Assembly (NCBI GenBank): GCA_963759875.1
Contig: CAVXBB010000005.1
Span: forward strand, 248,001-312,000
Length of the DNA: 64,000 nt
Direction of reading: 5' to 3'
Origin: JAFAGX01 sp963759875
GTDB taxonomy: Bacteria > Acidobacteriota > Terriglobia > Terriglobales > Acidobacteriaceae
In this document: positions 23,912-33,576 of the stretch, piece after piece
Layout: every line of letters starts with the position of its first letter
Position numbering within the stretch: position 1 is the first letter of the stretch
Translations under genes and position numbers: made by a program
The notes under the pieces: generated by a model
The model's input: only the letters and a program-made list of their open reading frames with translations
Database searches by the model: none
Told to the model about the DNA's origin: nothing

Positions 23912-26900
23912 ATGAAAACCATTCGTATGAACGCCGTGATGTTTTCTTGCCTCTTCGCCATCGTATCTCTGTTTACTCAGTTTGCTATCGCAGCTAGCAC
24001 GTACGATCAAACGCTGTTCAAGGGCATGAAATGGCGATCCATCGGTCCCTATCGCGGCGGCCGAGTATTGGCTGTCACCGGAGTTCCTGGCGATCCTTAC
24101 ACGTTTTATTTTGGCGGCGTCGCGGGAGGGGTGTGGCGCACCAACGATGGCGGCTTGAATTGGCAGCCGCTGTTCGATAAAGAGGCGGTCTCGTCTATCG
24201 GCGCCATTGCGGTCGCCGATTCCAATCACAATGTGATCTATGTCGGCACAGGTGAGGCTTGCATTCGCGGTAACATTTCCTACGGCAACGGCGTTTACAA
24301 GTCCACCGATGGCGGTAAAACCTGGACCAATCTTGGCCTGAAAGATACTCAACATATTGCCAGCGTGATCATCGATCCGCGCAATTCCGATGTCGTGCTG
24401 GTCGCGGCGCTCGGACACGCCTACGGCCCGAACGCGGAACGCGGCGTTTTCCGTACGGCCGACGGCGGGAAGACCTGGACCAAAGTTCTATACAAGGACG
24501 AAAAGACAGGTGCAATAGATGTGGTTTTCGATCCCAACAATCCCAACGTGGTTTTTGCCGCAATGTATGAAGTGCAACGCACTCCTTGGAGCTTGAGTAG
24601 CGGCGGGCCGGGCAGCGGGCTCTACCGATCAGTCGATGGTGGCGTGACGTGGAAGCGCCTTGAAGGTCACGGCTTGCCCAGCGGCATCATGGGTCGAATC
24701 GGAGTTTCAGTGTCCGGCGCGGACTCCAACCGCGTCTATGCCCTCATTGAGGCTAAGGACGCCAGCGGACTTTATCGTTCTGATGATGGTGGCGACACTT
24801 GGAGCAAGATCAATGACGACCAGCGGCTCACGCAGCGAGCCTGGTACTTCACCCACATCTTCGCCGACCCGAAAAGCGTCGATACAGTTTACATGCTGAA
24901 CACCGGCATGTTTCGTTCGAGCGATGGTGGTAAGAGTCTGACGCTTTTGCCTGCACCACACGGTGATCATCACGGCCTGTGGATCGATCCCACCAATCCT
25001 CGGCGCATGATCAACGGCAACGACGGGGGTGCCACGATCAGTGTGGATGGCGGCAAGAACTGGACCACGCAATACAACCAGCCTACGGCGCAGTTCTATC
25101 ACGTCGCGACTGATAGCCAGTTCCTCTACTACGTTTATGGCGCGCAGCAGGACAACAGCACAGTGGCTATCGCCAGCCGCACCGACGATGGTTATATTAG
25201 CCGCCAGCATTGGTATGACGTAGGCGGAGGCGAAAGCGGATATGTTGTTCCTGATCCGCGCGACGCAAACGTCGTTTACGCGGGCTCAGGCAGTGGATTA
25301 CTGACCCGCTGGGACAAGCGTACGATGCAAGTCCAGGATGTGACCGTCTGGCCGGTTGATTACTCCGGCCATGGTGCGAAAGACATGAAATACCGCCTGG
25401 GCTGGACTGAGCCGATCGTCGTTTCTCCTCACGATCCGGACGTGGTCTATACCGCCGGTGAAGTCGTCTTCAAGAGCACCAATCATGGCGCCAGTTGGAC
25501 AGTAATCAGTCCTGACCTCACCCGAAATGACAAAAGCAAACAGGAGTCCTCTGGCGGGCCGATCACCAAGGACAACACCAGCGTCGAGTATTACGACACC
25601 GTGTTCACGATCGCCGAATCTCCCGTACAGAAAGATCTTCTGTGGGCTGGCAGCGATGACGGTTTGGTCCACATCACGCGTGACGGCGGGAAGAACTGGA
25701 CCAATGTCACCCCCAAAGGCATGCCCGAGTGGAGTCTGGTGAGCATGATCGAAGCCTCGCCACATGATCCCGGGACAGCCTACATCGCGCTCGACTGCCA
25801 CAAACTCGACGATCTCAGGCCGTATATCTACAGGACCACTGACTACGGCAAGAGCTGGACGAAGCTGGTCACCGGACTCCCCGACGGAGCTTACGTCCAT
25901 GCCGTCCGCGAAGATCCCCAGCAAAAATCATTGCTGTACGCCGGCACGGAGACTGGAATTTTTGTTTCGTTCGATGGCGGCGGAAATTGGCAACCCTTGC
26001 AACTGAATCTGCCGCAGACGCCGGTTCACGATCTGGTGATTAAGAACAACGATCTTGTAGTCGCCACCCACGGCCGCTCGTTTTGGATTCTTGACGACAT
26101 CACGCCCCTGCGTCAGCTTAGCGAGGTCGCCAATTCCGATGTTTATCTTTACAACCCCCCAGTGATCTTCCGCACGTACTTTGCCGAATTTTATGATCGC
26201 CATCAGCCGGTGGGTGAAAATCCGCCGCATGGGGCAGTGATTTCTTACTACTTCAAATCTGCGCAGAAACGTGAGGTGACACTGCAAATTCTCGATGCCA
26301 AGGGCGCCGTGGTGCGCGAATTCTCCAGCGTGGAGAAGAAGCAACCCGAAACTCCGCCCGAGTGGCCGGAACTGGTGCCCCCGGAGGAGACGATTCCCGC
26401 GGACGCCGGCATGAACCGGTTCACATGGGACCTCCGGTACGAGGGACCCAACAAGCTGCCGGGTGAAGTACTGGCGGAGTTTCGTTCGCGCGGCCCAATG
26501 GCACCTCCCGGAATGTATCAGGTACGGCTCAGCGAGGAAGACAAGAGCATTACCGTGCCGCTCAAACTTAAGATGGATCCGCGCGTGAACGTCTCAATGG
26601 CTGATATGCAAAAAGAATTTGATTTGGAGCTCAAGCTCCGCGCGGTGTTGAGCGATTTGCACGATACTGTGCAGGAAATTCGCGAAATTCGCGCACAACT
26701 CCACACCATGCACGATCGTTTAGTGGATGCGCGCTACAAATCAATCACCGACAGTGCAGATGCGCTGGACAAGAAGATGACGCCCATCGAAGAGCAACTC
26801 CTGCAGACAAATGCCAAGAGCTCGGAATCGACTTTGAATTATCCCGTGCTGATCGACGAGCAATTGCATATGCTCGTCGGCAGCGTGGAGTACGATGGTG

Positions 26901-27103
26901 CGCCCACCCGACAGCAGTATGCCGTGTTCGAAATACTCAGCCAGGAGGCTGCGCCGCTGATCGCCCGCTGGAGGCAAATGAGGACGAGCGATGTGGTGGC
27001 GCTAAACGACATCATGCAGAAGGAAAACGTGCCCGCGATCTATCTCGCTTTGCCCATCAATCCGGGCACGACGCAAGCCGCCGGAGAACACGAGAACCGG
27101 TAA
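23912..27103 (+). CDS. secreted VPS10/sortilin-type BNR beta-propeller protein (1,063 aa)
   Basis: Start ATG at 23912, chosen because it gives a signal peptide (NAVMFSCLFAIVSLFTQFAIA); upstream in-frame Met would lengthen it by 43 residues without support. Repeated Asp-box motifs (S-x-D-x-G-x-x-W) appear many times: TNDGGLNWQ, STDGGKTWT, TADGGKTWT, SVDGGVTWK, SDDGGDTWS, SSDGGKS, SVDGGKNWT, TRDGGKNWT, TTDYGKSWT, SFDGGGNWQ. This is the sortilin/BNR propeller, here about ten blades, residues 20-740. The last 300 residues hold a beta-sandwich stretch and a long helical coiled-coil-like region (KEFDLELKLRAVLSDLHDTVQEIREIRAQL). Extracytoplasmic. Often annotated as glycosyl hydrolase, but no catalytic residues are evident. 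Confidence 0.85.
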   Translation: MKTIRMNAVMFSCLFAIVSLFTQFAIAASTYDQTLFKGMKWRSIGPYRGGRVLAVTGVPGDPYTFYFGGVAGGVWRTNDGGLNWQPLFDKEAVSSIGAIAVADSNHNVIYVGTGEACIRGNISYGNGVYKSTDGGKTWTNLGLKDTQHIASVIIDPRNSDVVLVAALGHAYGPNAERGVFRTADGGKTWTKVLYKDEKTGAIDVVFDPNNPNVVFAAMYEVQRTPWSLSSGGPGSGLYRSVDGGVTWKRLEGHGLPSGIMGRIGVSVSGADSNRVYALIEAKDASGLYRSDDGGDTWSKINDDQRLTQRAWYFTHIFADPKSVDTVYMLNTGMFRSSDGGKSLTLLPAPHGDHHGLWIDPTNPRRMINGNDGGATISVDGGKNWTTQYNQPTAQFYHVATDSQFLYYVYGAQQDNSTVAIASRTDDGYISRQHWYDVGGGESGYVVPDPRDANVVYAGSGSGLLTRWDKRTMQVQDVTVWPVDYSGHGAKDMKYRLGWTEPIVVSPHDPDVVYTAGEVVFKSTNHGASWTVISPDLTRNDKSKQESSGGPITKDNTSVEYYDTVFTIAESPVQKDLLWAGSDDGLVHITRDGGKNWTNVTPKGMPEWSLVSMIEASPHDPGTAYIALDCHKLDDLRPYIYRTTDYGKSWTKLVTGLPDGAYVHAVREDPQQKSLLYAGTETGIFVSFDGGGNWQPLQLNLPQTPVHDLVIKNNDLVVATHGRSFWILDDITPLRQLSEVANSDVYLYNPPVIFRTYFAEFYDRHQPVGENPPHGAVISYYFKSAQKREVTLQILDAKGAVVREFSSVEKKQPETPPEWPELVPPEETIPADAGMNRFTWDLRYEGPNKLPGEVLAEFRSRGPMAPPGMYQVRLSEEDKSITVPLKLKMDPRVNVSMADMQKEFDLELKLRAVLSDLHDTVQEIREIRAQLHTMHDRLVDARYKSITDSADALDKKMTPIEEQLLQTNAKSSESTLNYPVLIDEQLHMLVGSVEYDGAPTRQQYAVFEILSQEAAPLIARWRQMRTSDVVALNDIMQKENVPAIYLALPINPGTTQAAGEHENR

Positions 27104-27165
27104 AAAAGACTTAGTACTCCTGATGATGACGGCGTTACACGCGTAAAGGAAACTTTCGACGACAG

Positions 27166-27900
27166 CTACTTCGAGTTAGAAATCACGACGTCGACCCGCC
27201 GGTTCAGGGCACGGCCTTGCTCCGTGTCATTGCTGGCGATGGGATGATATTCCGCATAACCGGCAGCTGACAGCCGTTCGGGGGCGAAGTGGTACTGAGT
27301 GATAAGCAGGCGGATCATCTCTGTGGAACGTGCTGTGGATAGCTCCCAATTGGAATGGTATTGAGAATTGTGGATCGGCACGTTGTCAGTATGTCCTTCG
27401 ATGCGTAGTTTGCATTGGCGCTGTTCGAGTAGGGTCGCCATTCGGCTGAAAGCTTCCGCGGATTCCAACTTGATTCCTGCCGATCCGCTGTCAAAAAAAC
27501 CTGTCTCGCGCAAGCTAATGACCAGGCCATCGGGTGCTTCGCGAAGAGCCACCTGCCCGCGCAGAATTTCGGGAGCAAGCACTCGTTCCAGTTCCTTTCT
27601 CAGAAACATCAGGTCGCGGATTGTTTCCGGCGTTGGAGGCAACGGACCGGATGGAGGATTATTAAAGGATACCGGCGACGGGTCAGGCAGCATTCTGGGC
27701 GGACCCGTGGCTGGAAACGGTCCGAGTTGCTCAAAAGCCACTTGAATACCTGCCGCCAGTTCCCCGATTTTCCGTCTGTCGACCTGCGCTGCCGAATACA
27801 GCGCCACGAAAAATGCAAACAAAAGCGTGATGAAATCCGCATAGGAAACCAGCCAGCGATCATGACTCAGGGGCGGCCTGGTTTTTCTCCTGTGCTTCAT
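27166..27900 (-). CDS. motB: flagellar motor stator protein MotB
   Basis: 244 residues. The N-terminal helix WLVSYADFITLLFAFFVALYSAAQ has the ion-translocating Asp (SYAD). The plug/linker region precedes a C-terminal OmpA-like peptidoglycan-binding domain: FFDSGSAGIKLESAEAFSRMATLLEQ, LRIEGHTDNVPIHN, NWELSTARSTEMIRLLI, ERLSAAGYAEYHPIASNDTEQGRALNRRVDVVI. It forms the stator with MotA and anchors it in peptidoglycan. It overlaps motA by four bases. Confidence 0.92.
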   Translation of the reverse strand: MKHRRKTRPPLSHDRWLVSYADFITLLFAFFVALYSAAQVDRRKIGELAAGIQVAFEQLGPFPATGPPRMLPDPSPVSFNNPPSGPLPPTPETIRDLMFLRKELERVLAPEILRGQVALREAPDGLVISLRETGFFDSGSAGIKLESAEAFSRMATLLEQRQCKLRIEGHTDNVPIHNSQYHSNWELSTARSTEMIRLLITQYHFAPERLSAAGYAEYHPIASNDTEQGRALNRRVDVVISNSK

Positions 27901-28688
27901 GGAGAATTCTTCACCTGAACCGGGGAGGCGGTGCTCGCGTGCTCTTCCGCCGTCAAAAAGCCCATCAGCCTGCTTTCCAGCATGCGAGGATTCATTCCCT
28001 CCAGAATGGAAACTACTCCCTCGATCGTCATTTCCCGCAGAAGTTGTTCCTCGCGGATTCGAATCCGCAGCTTGCCGGCCGCAGGCAGCAGAAATAAGTT
28101 GGCAGCGCCAACACCATAGATGGTTGCAACAAACGCCACCGCGATGCCGCGCCCAACCTCATCAATTTTGTCCAAATGCTGCATAACCTGGATTAATCCG
28201 AGCACGGCGCCGATGATGCCAATAGTCGGTGAAAAACCACCGGCTGACTCGAATACCTGCGGAATCTTGTCTTCGTGATCAGCCTGGTTTTGCAGCTCAA
28301 GCTCCATCATGCTCCGCAGTTCCTGCGGTTCGGTTCCATCCACCGCCAGCATCAATGATTTCTTGAGAAACGGCTCCGTGATGCCCTCCAGTTCAGAATC
28401 CAGCGACACGATGCCTTCACGCCGCGCCTGATTTGCGTATTTCACGAGTTCACTTACCATTTGTTGCGGATCACACTTGGGTTGAAGGAATACATGCACC
28501 AGCCGTCGAACCGCCTTGAGTACGACCGGAAGCGGGAATTGGACAAGGACAGCGCCCGCGGTACCTCCGAAAACTATGATTGCTGCAGTTGGTTGCAGCA
28601 CCTGGGAAAGATTGCCTCCTTCCAGCAGCAGGCCGCCAACGATCCCCCCTACGCCCAATGCCACGCCGCCCCAACTCGCCTTGTCCAC
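27897..28688 (-). CDS. motA: flagellar motor stator protein MotA
   Basis: 263 residues, PomA/MotA family with four membrane helices: WGGVALGVGGIVGGLLLEGG, AAIIVFGGTAGAVLVQFPL, SPTIGIIGAVLGLIQVMQHL (with the conserved Pro) and GIAVAFVATIYGVGAANLFLLP. The large cytoplasmic loop contains the conserved RREG and E-rich segment. Proton or sodium specificity cannot be firmly read. Operon flbD-motA-motB. Confidence 0.92.
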   Translation of the reverse strand: MDKASWGGVALGVGGIVGGLLLEGGNLSQVLQPTAAIIVFGGTAGAVLVQFPLPVVLKAVRRLVHVFLQPKCDPQQMVSELVKYANQARREGIVSLDSELEGITEPFLKKSLMLAVDGTEPQELRSMMELELQNQADHEDKIPQVFESAGGFSPTIGIIGAVLGLIQVMQHLDKIDEVGRGIAVAFVATIYGVGAANLFLLPAAGKLRIRIREEQLLREMTIEGVVSILEGMNPRMLESRLMGFLTAEEHASTASPVQVKNSP

Positions 28689-28694
28689 CAGCGG

Positions 28695-28964
28695 TTACCT
28701 TTCCGAGCCTCCGTCTGAGTCTCCTTGTTTCTGCTCAATGACGGCAGGCATCGCGGGCAGATGGGCCGCGATCGGGTAAATTCCTTCCAGCACGGCCCTG
28801 CGAAAACCAACGATTCGTTCTAAAACCTTTTCCGCATTCTCCCGCACCAGAATCTTTTCTCCGTTAATGAGCGTAATAACGGTGTCCGGAGACTGCTCGA
28901 CAAACTTGATGAGATCCGAGTTCACGATCAAAGGACTGTTGTTTAGCCGAGTCAATTGGATCAT
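28695..28964 (-). CDS. flbD: FlbD-like flagellar protein
   Basis: 89 residues. The conserved MIQLTRLNNSPLIVNSDLIKFVEQ and PDTVITLINGEKILVRENAEKVLERI blocks identify FlbD/SwrD, a small protein found beside motA/motB that supports motor power. A 20-residue C-terminal tail is extra. Six bases upstream of motA; first gene of the flbD-motA-motB operon. Confidence 0.88.
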   Translation of the reverse strand: MIQLTRLNNSPLIVNSDLIKFVEQSPDTVITLINGEKILVRENAEKVLERIVGFRRAVLEGIYPIAAHLPAMPAVIEQKQGDSDGGSER

Positions 28965-29017
28965 GGGCTACTGCCTCTAGACACGCCTGGGTTAAAAGGC
29001 GCTGGTCCCTTTCTGGG

Positions 29018-29045
29018 GTATCGGCAACTCTAACCACATTGATTA
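29018..29045 (-). promoter_or_regulatory. possible sigma-28 promoter for flbD-motA-motB
   Basis: On the minus strand, GCCGATAC (complement of 29018-29025) is a full -10 box for the flagellar sigma factor FliA. The -35 box is weaker: TAAT with a 16-bp spacer or AATC with 15. It lies about 55 bp before the flbD start. Confidence 0.45.
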
Positions 29046-29104
29046 CGAAAGGCGGATGCTCTCGGCAATTACACAAGTGTTGGGGCTGCGGAGCGGGAAT
29101 TGTC

Positions 29105-29131
29105 TAAAGGCTTCTGCTCCTCTGCCGATGG
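29105..29131 (+). promoter_or_regulatory. sigma-28 (FliA) promoter of the flagellin gene
   Basis: TAAA at 29105-29108, a 15-bp spacer, and GCCGATGG from 29124, matching the FliA consensus TAAA-N15-GCCGATAA in ten of twelve bases. It gives a leader of about 100 nt ending in an AAAGGAG ribosome site before the fliC start at 29239. Confidence 0.75.
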
Positions 29132-29238
29132 GACGAAATGTAGGACAAAATCAGGTTCCGCCACCAAGGAAAAGAACAGGAAACTGACCCGAGATCGGGT
29201 AAATCCAACGGAACCGGAAAAATTAAAGGAGCAACAAA

Positions 29239-31017
29239 ATGTCATTCAGTATTCTGAACAACATTCCGGCCCTGGCGGCGGAAAATCAGTTGAACGTGAC
29301 CAACAACAGTCTCACGAAGACATTAGGGGAACTGTCTTCTGGATCGCGCATCAATACTGGAGCCGACGATGCTGCCGGTCTTGCCGTGGCAGACGGCTTG
29401 ATGGCCAACGTCACGGCTCTCACGCAATCAGCCCAAAACGCGAGTGACGGTGTCGGCAAACTGCAGGTCGCCGACGGCGCTCTCTCTCAGGTAACCACGC
29501 TACTCAACCGCGCCGTCACCCTGGCAACCGAATCGGCCAACGGCACGCTGTCCGACACTGAACGCGCTCCGCTGCAGGCTGAGTTCGCCTCCATCCAGGC
29601 GGAAATCAACCGAATCGGCGCAACCACCAATTTCAACGGTGAGCAAGTGTTCCAGAACATCAACGCCAATACCGAGGTTGGCAGCGCTACGGGCGTGAAC
29701 GCGAGCATGTCTCTCGGGGGGTCACCGCTGACCTCGATCTCGGGTTCCGCATTAGGAAGTGGCGCCAGTACCGCGCTCGGCGCGGGCACGGCTGCCGGAT
29801 GGACCAGCACCGCCGCCGGTCTGACCCAAGCCACAAGCTTGGGCGGCGAAACCGTGACGATTGCGATCACTAACCCCGGAACTGGGGCACCCACCACGTA
29901 CACCTATACTGGTGGTACGACCGGAGCCAACACGGTTGCGGGTTTGATGAATTATCTCAACGCACAGACTAGCGTGACGGCCACAGGCGCGGTCACAAGC
30001 GCCTTGTCGCTTACCGCCAATGGGTCGGCTGTCACTCTGAGCGAAAGCGGAGGCGGTGGCGCCGTCATTGGCGCTGGAACCGGAACCGCGGGCGTAGCGG
30101 CTACCTTTACCGTCGGAACCGCCAATCCCTACACCTATACCACGTACGGCTTTGGCACGGCACAGAACCTAGTCAGTGCCATCAACGCCGACGCCAGATA
30201 CAGCGCCTCAATCAACGGCACCAATCACCTGGTGGTCGGATACGGCACGGTGACTGAACCCGCCGGAACCGGGGCTGCGCCAGCAATCGCGGAAGGAGGA
30301 GGCGGGGGTGCATGGGCATTCGGCACGGCAGGCAACTTCACGACCGGCGGTGCCACCAAGAGCTTCACCATTCAGCCGTTTGGTGCGGCCACGGCTACTA
30401 CCTTCTACGATCAGGGCAACCTCACTGTAGGCGCGCTGATGTCGGACTTGCAGTCGATGGGCCTGTCGGCCACGCTGAACGGCAACGGCAGCCTGGTCAT
30501 CGCCGATCCGAACAACCCTAATAACGCTCCGAACATCACGGCACCTACGGGAGCCACATCGGTGTTTGGCAGCTTCGCCGGGGGCACCTCTCAGGCCAGC
30601 GTTGCCTCAGCAACCGACATCTACCTGACTGACGACAGCGCCAACGCGGCGAACACCATCGCCGTGACCATCGGCGCACTCTCTGCCAGTTACATGAACG
30701 GCGCCAGTATCGCTAGCGATAACTTGTCTACCCAATCCACAGCCCAGTCCGCGCTGTCGGATATATCAACAGCCATCAACTCTGTAGCAGCCCTTCGCGG
30801 TGACCTCGGCGCCAGTGTAAATCGGCTGCAGAGCGCAACCAACGTCATCAACAACAACATCCAGAACCTGACTGCAGCACAGAACAACATCATGGCCGCT
30901 GATATTCCATCGACGGTTGCCAATATGTCTCAGGACTCGATCCTGGAACAGACTGGCGTTGCCGCTCTGGCCCAGGCCAACCAGATGCAACAGCTCGTAC
31001 TGAAGCTGCTCCAGTAG
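29239..31017 (+). CDS. fliC: flagellin
   Basis: 592 residues. The N-terminal D0/D1 region (FSILNNIPALAAENQLNVTNN ... SGSRINTGADDAAGLAVADGL ... ASDGVGKLQVADGALSQV) and C-terminal D1/D0 region (DISTAINSVAALRGDLGASVNRLQS ... MAADIPSTVANMSQDSILEQTGVAALAQANQMQQLVLKLLQ) are canonical. The middle (about residues 150-480) is a Gly/Ala/Thr-rich variable region with repeated TxTYTTGG-like strands exposed on the filament surface. It is exported through the flagellar type III system. Under a FliA promoter and followed by a strong terminator. Confidence 0.95.
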   Translation: MSFSILNNIPALAAENQLNVTNNSLTKTLGELSSGSRINTGADDAAGLAVADGLMANVTALTQSAQNASDGVGKLQVADGALSQVTTLLNRAVTLATESANGTLSDTERAPLQAEFASIQAEINRIGATTNFNGEQVFQNINANTEVGSATGVNASMSLGGSPLTSISGSALGSGASTALGAGTAAGWTSTAAGLTQATSLGGETVTIAITNPGTGAPTTYTYTGGTTGANTVAGLMNYLNAQTSVTATGAVTSALSLTANGSAVTLSESGGGGAVIGAGTGTAGVAATFTVGTANPYTYTTYGFGTAQNLVSAINADARYSASINGTNHLVVGYGTVTEPAGTGAAPAIAEGGGGGAWAFGTAGNFTTGGATKSFTIQPFGAATATTFYDQGNLTVGALMSDLQSMGLSATLNGNGSLVIADPNNPNNAPNITAPTGATSVFGSFAGGTSQASVASATDIYLTDDSANAANTIAVTIGALSASYMNGASIASDNLSTQSTAQSALSDISTAINSVAALRGDLGASVNRLQSATNVINNNIQNLTAAQNNIMAADIPSTVANMSQDSILEQTGVAALAQANQMQQLVLKLLQ

Positions 31018-31026
31018 GTCGCTCGG

Positions 31027-31055
31027 AAGGAGGGTGGATACGTCCACCCTTCTTT
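31027..31055 (+). terminator. rho-independent terminator after fliC
   Basis: A 12-bp stem (left arm 31027-31038, right arm 31043-31054, one G-U pair) with a TACG loop, core AGGGTGGA/TCCACCCT, followed by a T-rich run (TCTTT). It starts ten bases after the fliC stop codon. The 267 bp from here to fliD hold no gene and no FliA consensus that I could find. Confidence 0.85.
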
Positions 31056-31322
31056 CCGCTTTGTTTCATCGGATCAGAAAGAGTTTTAGGGTCAGGCACC
31101 GGCCAAGACGGGACTAACACGAGTGGCTTCCATTTCGGAGCCGGTTCAGGTCGGGAAACTTAGACAGAGAAGAGTTCTTTCCTGAGACAGCAACTGCGCT
31201 GTGTGCGCCTCGGCGTGCAATAAAAAAACTAGTCCGGCAGAACCACTTTCGCGGCTTGTACAACTCGGACGCACTCCATGACCGGCCACTCGCCAGGTCA
31301 GCATTCGAGAGAAGGGAAAATC

Positions 31323-33116
31323 ATGGGGATCAGCTTTAATGCGGCGCAGTTGCTGAACGGCAATGGCATCGATGTCAACTCGCTGGTGAGCCAGATCCAG
31401 ACGCAAGAAAGCGGCGAACTAACAGTTTGGCAGCAGGAGCAGACGGACTTGCAAACGCAAGCAACCGCTCTGAATGCAATCAACACCGATCTCAACAATC
31501 TCGCCACGGCCGTGCAGTCGCTGAGCGATCCCACTGGAGCACTGGCCACGATGTCAGCGACCTCTTCGATGCCGGCCATTTTGACCGCCACGGCACAGAA
31601 CTCCGCGGCGCCTGGAAACCATACTATGGTCGTGAATACGCTGGCCTCTGCCGGTACTGTCTACACTGATCCTGTGAGCGGCGGCGCGGCTGCATCATTC
31701 TTGCCTAGTGGGGCTACCAGCGGTGACCTGAAACTGCAAATTGGGACCACTACAGAAGACATCCCCATCACCACTGGAAGCAATGACACGCTCAATACCT
31801 TGGTGAGCTATATCAATCAGCAAAGTACCGCAAATAAGTGGGGCGTCACTGCGACGGTGCTCAGCGATGCGAGCGGAGCGCGTTTGGCGATTTATAGCCA
31901 AGCCACTGGAACACCCGGAGCTTTAGCCCTGACCGCAAACACCACCGTCGGTACGACCCTGTCCACATCTGACTTAAGCGACCCCAGTACTGTTTCCATC
32001 CTGCCAGCCGGCCAGCAAACGGGCGATATTAAGCTGCAGATCGGAGGCTCCACCGGCACCACACTAGACATCCCCATTACAGCCGGCAGCAATGACACGC
32101 TTAGCACTTTGGCAAGCTACATCAATACTCAGAGTACCCAAAACAATTGGGGTGTGAACGCTAACGTCGTCCAGGATACCGGCGGATATCATCTGATCAT
32201 AAGCAGCCAAGTCCAAGGGCAGGTTGGGGCTTTAGCTTTCACCAACAACACCACCATCGTTACCGTAAACAATCCAGCCACGAACCTGAAATTTGAAACC
32301 CCCGTAGGAGGAACGAATGCAACGTTGACAATCGATGGCATCCCCTTCTCCAGCACTACGAATACCGTTACTGGCGCCATTCCAGGCGTGACATTGAATC
32401 TAGTAAGCGCCGAGCCTGACGTGCCTCTGCAACTTTCGGTTGGACCGGACGCCACCGAGGCTACAGATGCCATCAACACCTTTGTCACTGCCTATAACGC
32501 TTTGATCAGTGCTATCAATCAACAATTCACTGTCGATGCGACGACTAACACGGAGGGGCCACTGGGCTCGGACGGCTCGCTGCGTCAATTGCAGTCCAGT
32601 TTGCTCTCGGACATAAACTATTCCGCTTCCGCCAATAGCACGTTGAACAATTTAGGATACGTGAACCTCGCCTCGATTGGGATCAACATGAACGACGATG
32701 GCACGCTGACCGTGGATAGCACAACCCTGAACAACGTGCTGAGCACGAATCCGTCGGCTTTGATCACTTTTTTTCAGAACAGCGCGGCGGGTTCTCCGCC
32801 GGGCTTTGCCACTGCCTTCAACACTGATCTCACCAACTTGACTGATCCTACCAACGGCGCTCTGAATCTGGATCTGGCGCAGAACAATACCGAGCAGTCG
32901 GATTTATCGACAGAGATCAGCAATTTCCAAGATCAATTGGCAACTCAAAAGCAGCAGTTGATCCAGGAGTACAGCCAGGTGAATGCCCAACTGGAGGACT
33001 ATCCCTATCTTCTCGCAGAAGTCACCGCAACCCTGGGCAACATTCTGCCGAACGAGTCCAACACGTCGCCGAATGAAGGCACGGTCGCCAGCTCGAGCTC
33101 CAACTCTTCGGGTTGA
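31323..33116 (+). CDS. fliD: flagellar filament cap protein FliD
   Basis: 597 residues from the ATG at 31323 (GAGAAGGG upstream). N-terminal FliD_N: GNGIDVNSLVSQIQTQESGELTVWQQEQTDLQTQATALNAINTDLNNLATAVQSL. C-terminal FliD_C: DATEATDAINTFVTAYNALISAINQQ ... LNNLGYVNLASIGINMNDDGTLTVD ... DQLATQKQQLIQEYSQVNAQLEDYPYLLAEV. The middle contains a tandem duplication of about 99 residues (GDLKLQIG ... / GDIKLQIG ... with matching IPIT-GSNDTL-TL-SYIN-QST--WGV). The cap assembles flagellin at the filament tip. Followed at once by fliS. Confidence 0.93.
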   Translation: MGISFNAAQLLNGNGIDVNSLVSQIQTQESGELTVWQQEQTDLQTQATALNAINTDLNNLATAVQSLSDPTGALATMSATSSMPAILTATAQNSAAPGNHTMVVNTLASAGTVYTDPVSGGAAASFLPSGATSGDLKLQIGTTTEDIPITTGSNDTLNTLVSYINQQSTANKWGVTATVLSDASGARLAIYSQATGTPGALALTANTTVGTTLSTSDLSDPSTVSILPAGQQTGDIKLQIGGSTGTTLDIPITAGSNDTLSTLASYINTQSTQNNWGVNANVVQDTGGYHLIISSQVQGQVGALAFTNNTTIVTVNNPATNLKFETPVGGTNATLTIDGIPFSSTTNTVTGAIPGVTLNLVSAEPDVPLQLSVGPDATEATDAINTFVTAYNALISAINQQFTVDATTNTEGPLGSDGSLRQLQSSLLSDINYSASANSTLNNLGYVNLASIGINMNDDGTLTVDSTTLNNVLSTNPSALITFFQNSAAGSPPGFATAFNTDLTNLTDPTNGALNLDLAQNNTEQSDLSTEISNFQDQLATQKQQLIQEYSQVNAQLEDYPYLLAEVTATLGNILPNESNTSPNEGTVASSSSNSSG

Positions 33117-33121
33117 TTGCG

Positions 33122-33576
33122 ATGATCGACGCTCGAACTCTCTATCGGGAAAGTGTTGTGCGCGGTGCCACCCCAGTGCGACTCGTGGTCATGTTATACG
33201 AGCAGATCGTGGAAGATTTGCGGCGGGCTGTCGCAGCCATCCAAGACAACCGCGTCGATGATCGAACCAACGCCATCAATCATGCAATGCTCATTGTCGG
33301 TCACCTGCAGAGCACGTTGGACCTGGAGGCGGGGGAAAAGTCGCCCGTAATCTCGATCGTTTTTATAACCTGCTGCGTCCGAAACTGCTGGAAGCTCAGT
33401 TCCGCGCTTCGAAAGAAATCTTGGAAGAGCAGATTTCGCTGGTCTTGAATCTGCGTGACGCATGGACCAAAGTTGATGAACAGGAAGGAGCTCGCTCTGC
33501 GCCAACCGTCGCTTCGCCCTCGGAATCGGCTGGCCCAAGCCTCGATCAGCACCAACGCGCGGATTGGAAGGTGTAA
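33122..33576 (+). CDS. fliS: flagellin chaperone FliS, one frameshift
   Basis: About 151 residues after repair. Begins MIDARTLYRESVVRGATPVRLVVMLYEQIVEDLRRAV, the classic FliS YxxxxxxxxxP..LvxmLYegai pattern. Near 33339-33343 one G is missing from a run of G (GGGGG, expected six), after which VARNLDRFYNLLRPKLLEAQFRASKEILEEQISLVLNLRDAWTKV completes the four-helix chaperone. The last 30 residues are a Ser/Pro/Ala-rich tail longer than in most FliS. It prevents premature flagellin polymerisation. Stop overlaps the next gene's start (TAATG). Confidence 0.88.
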
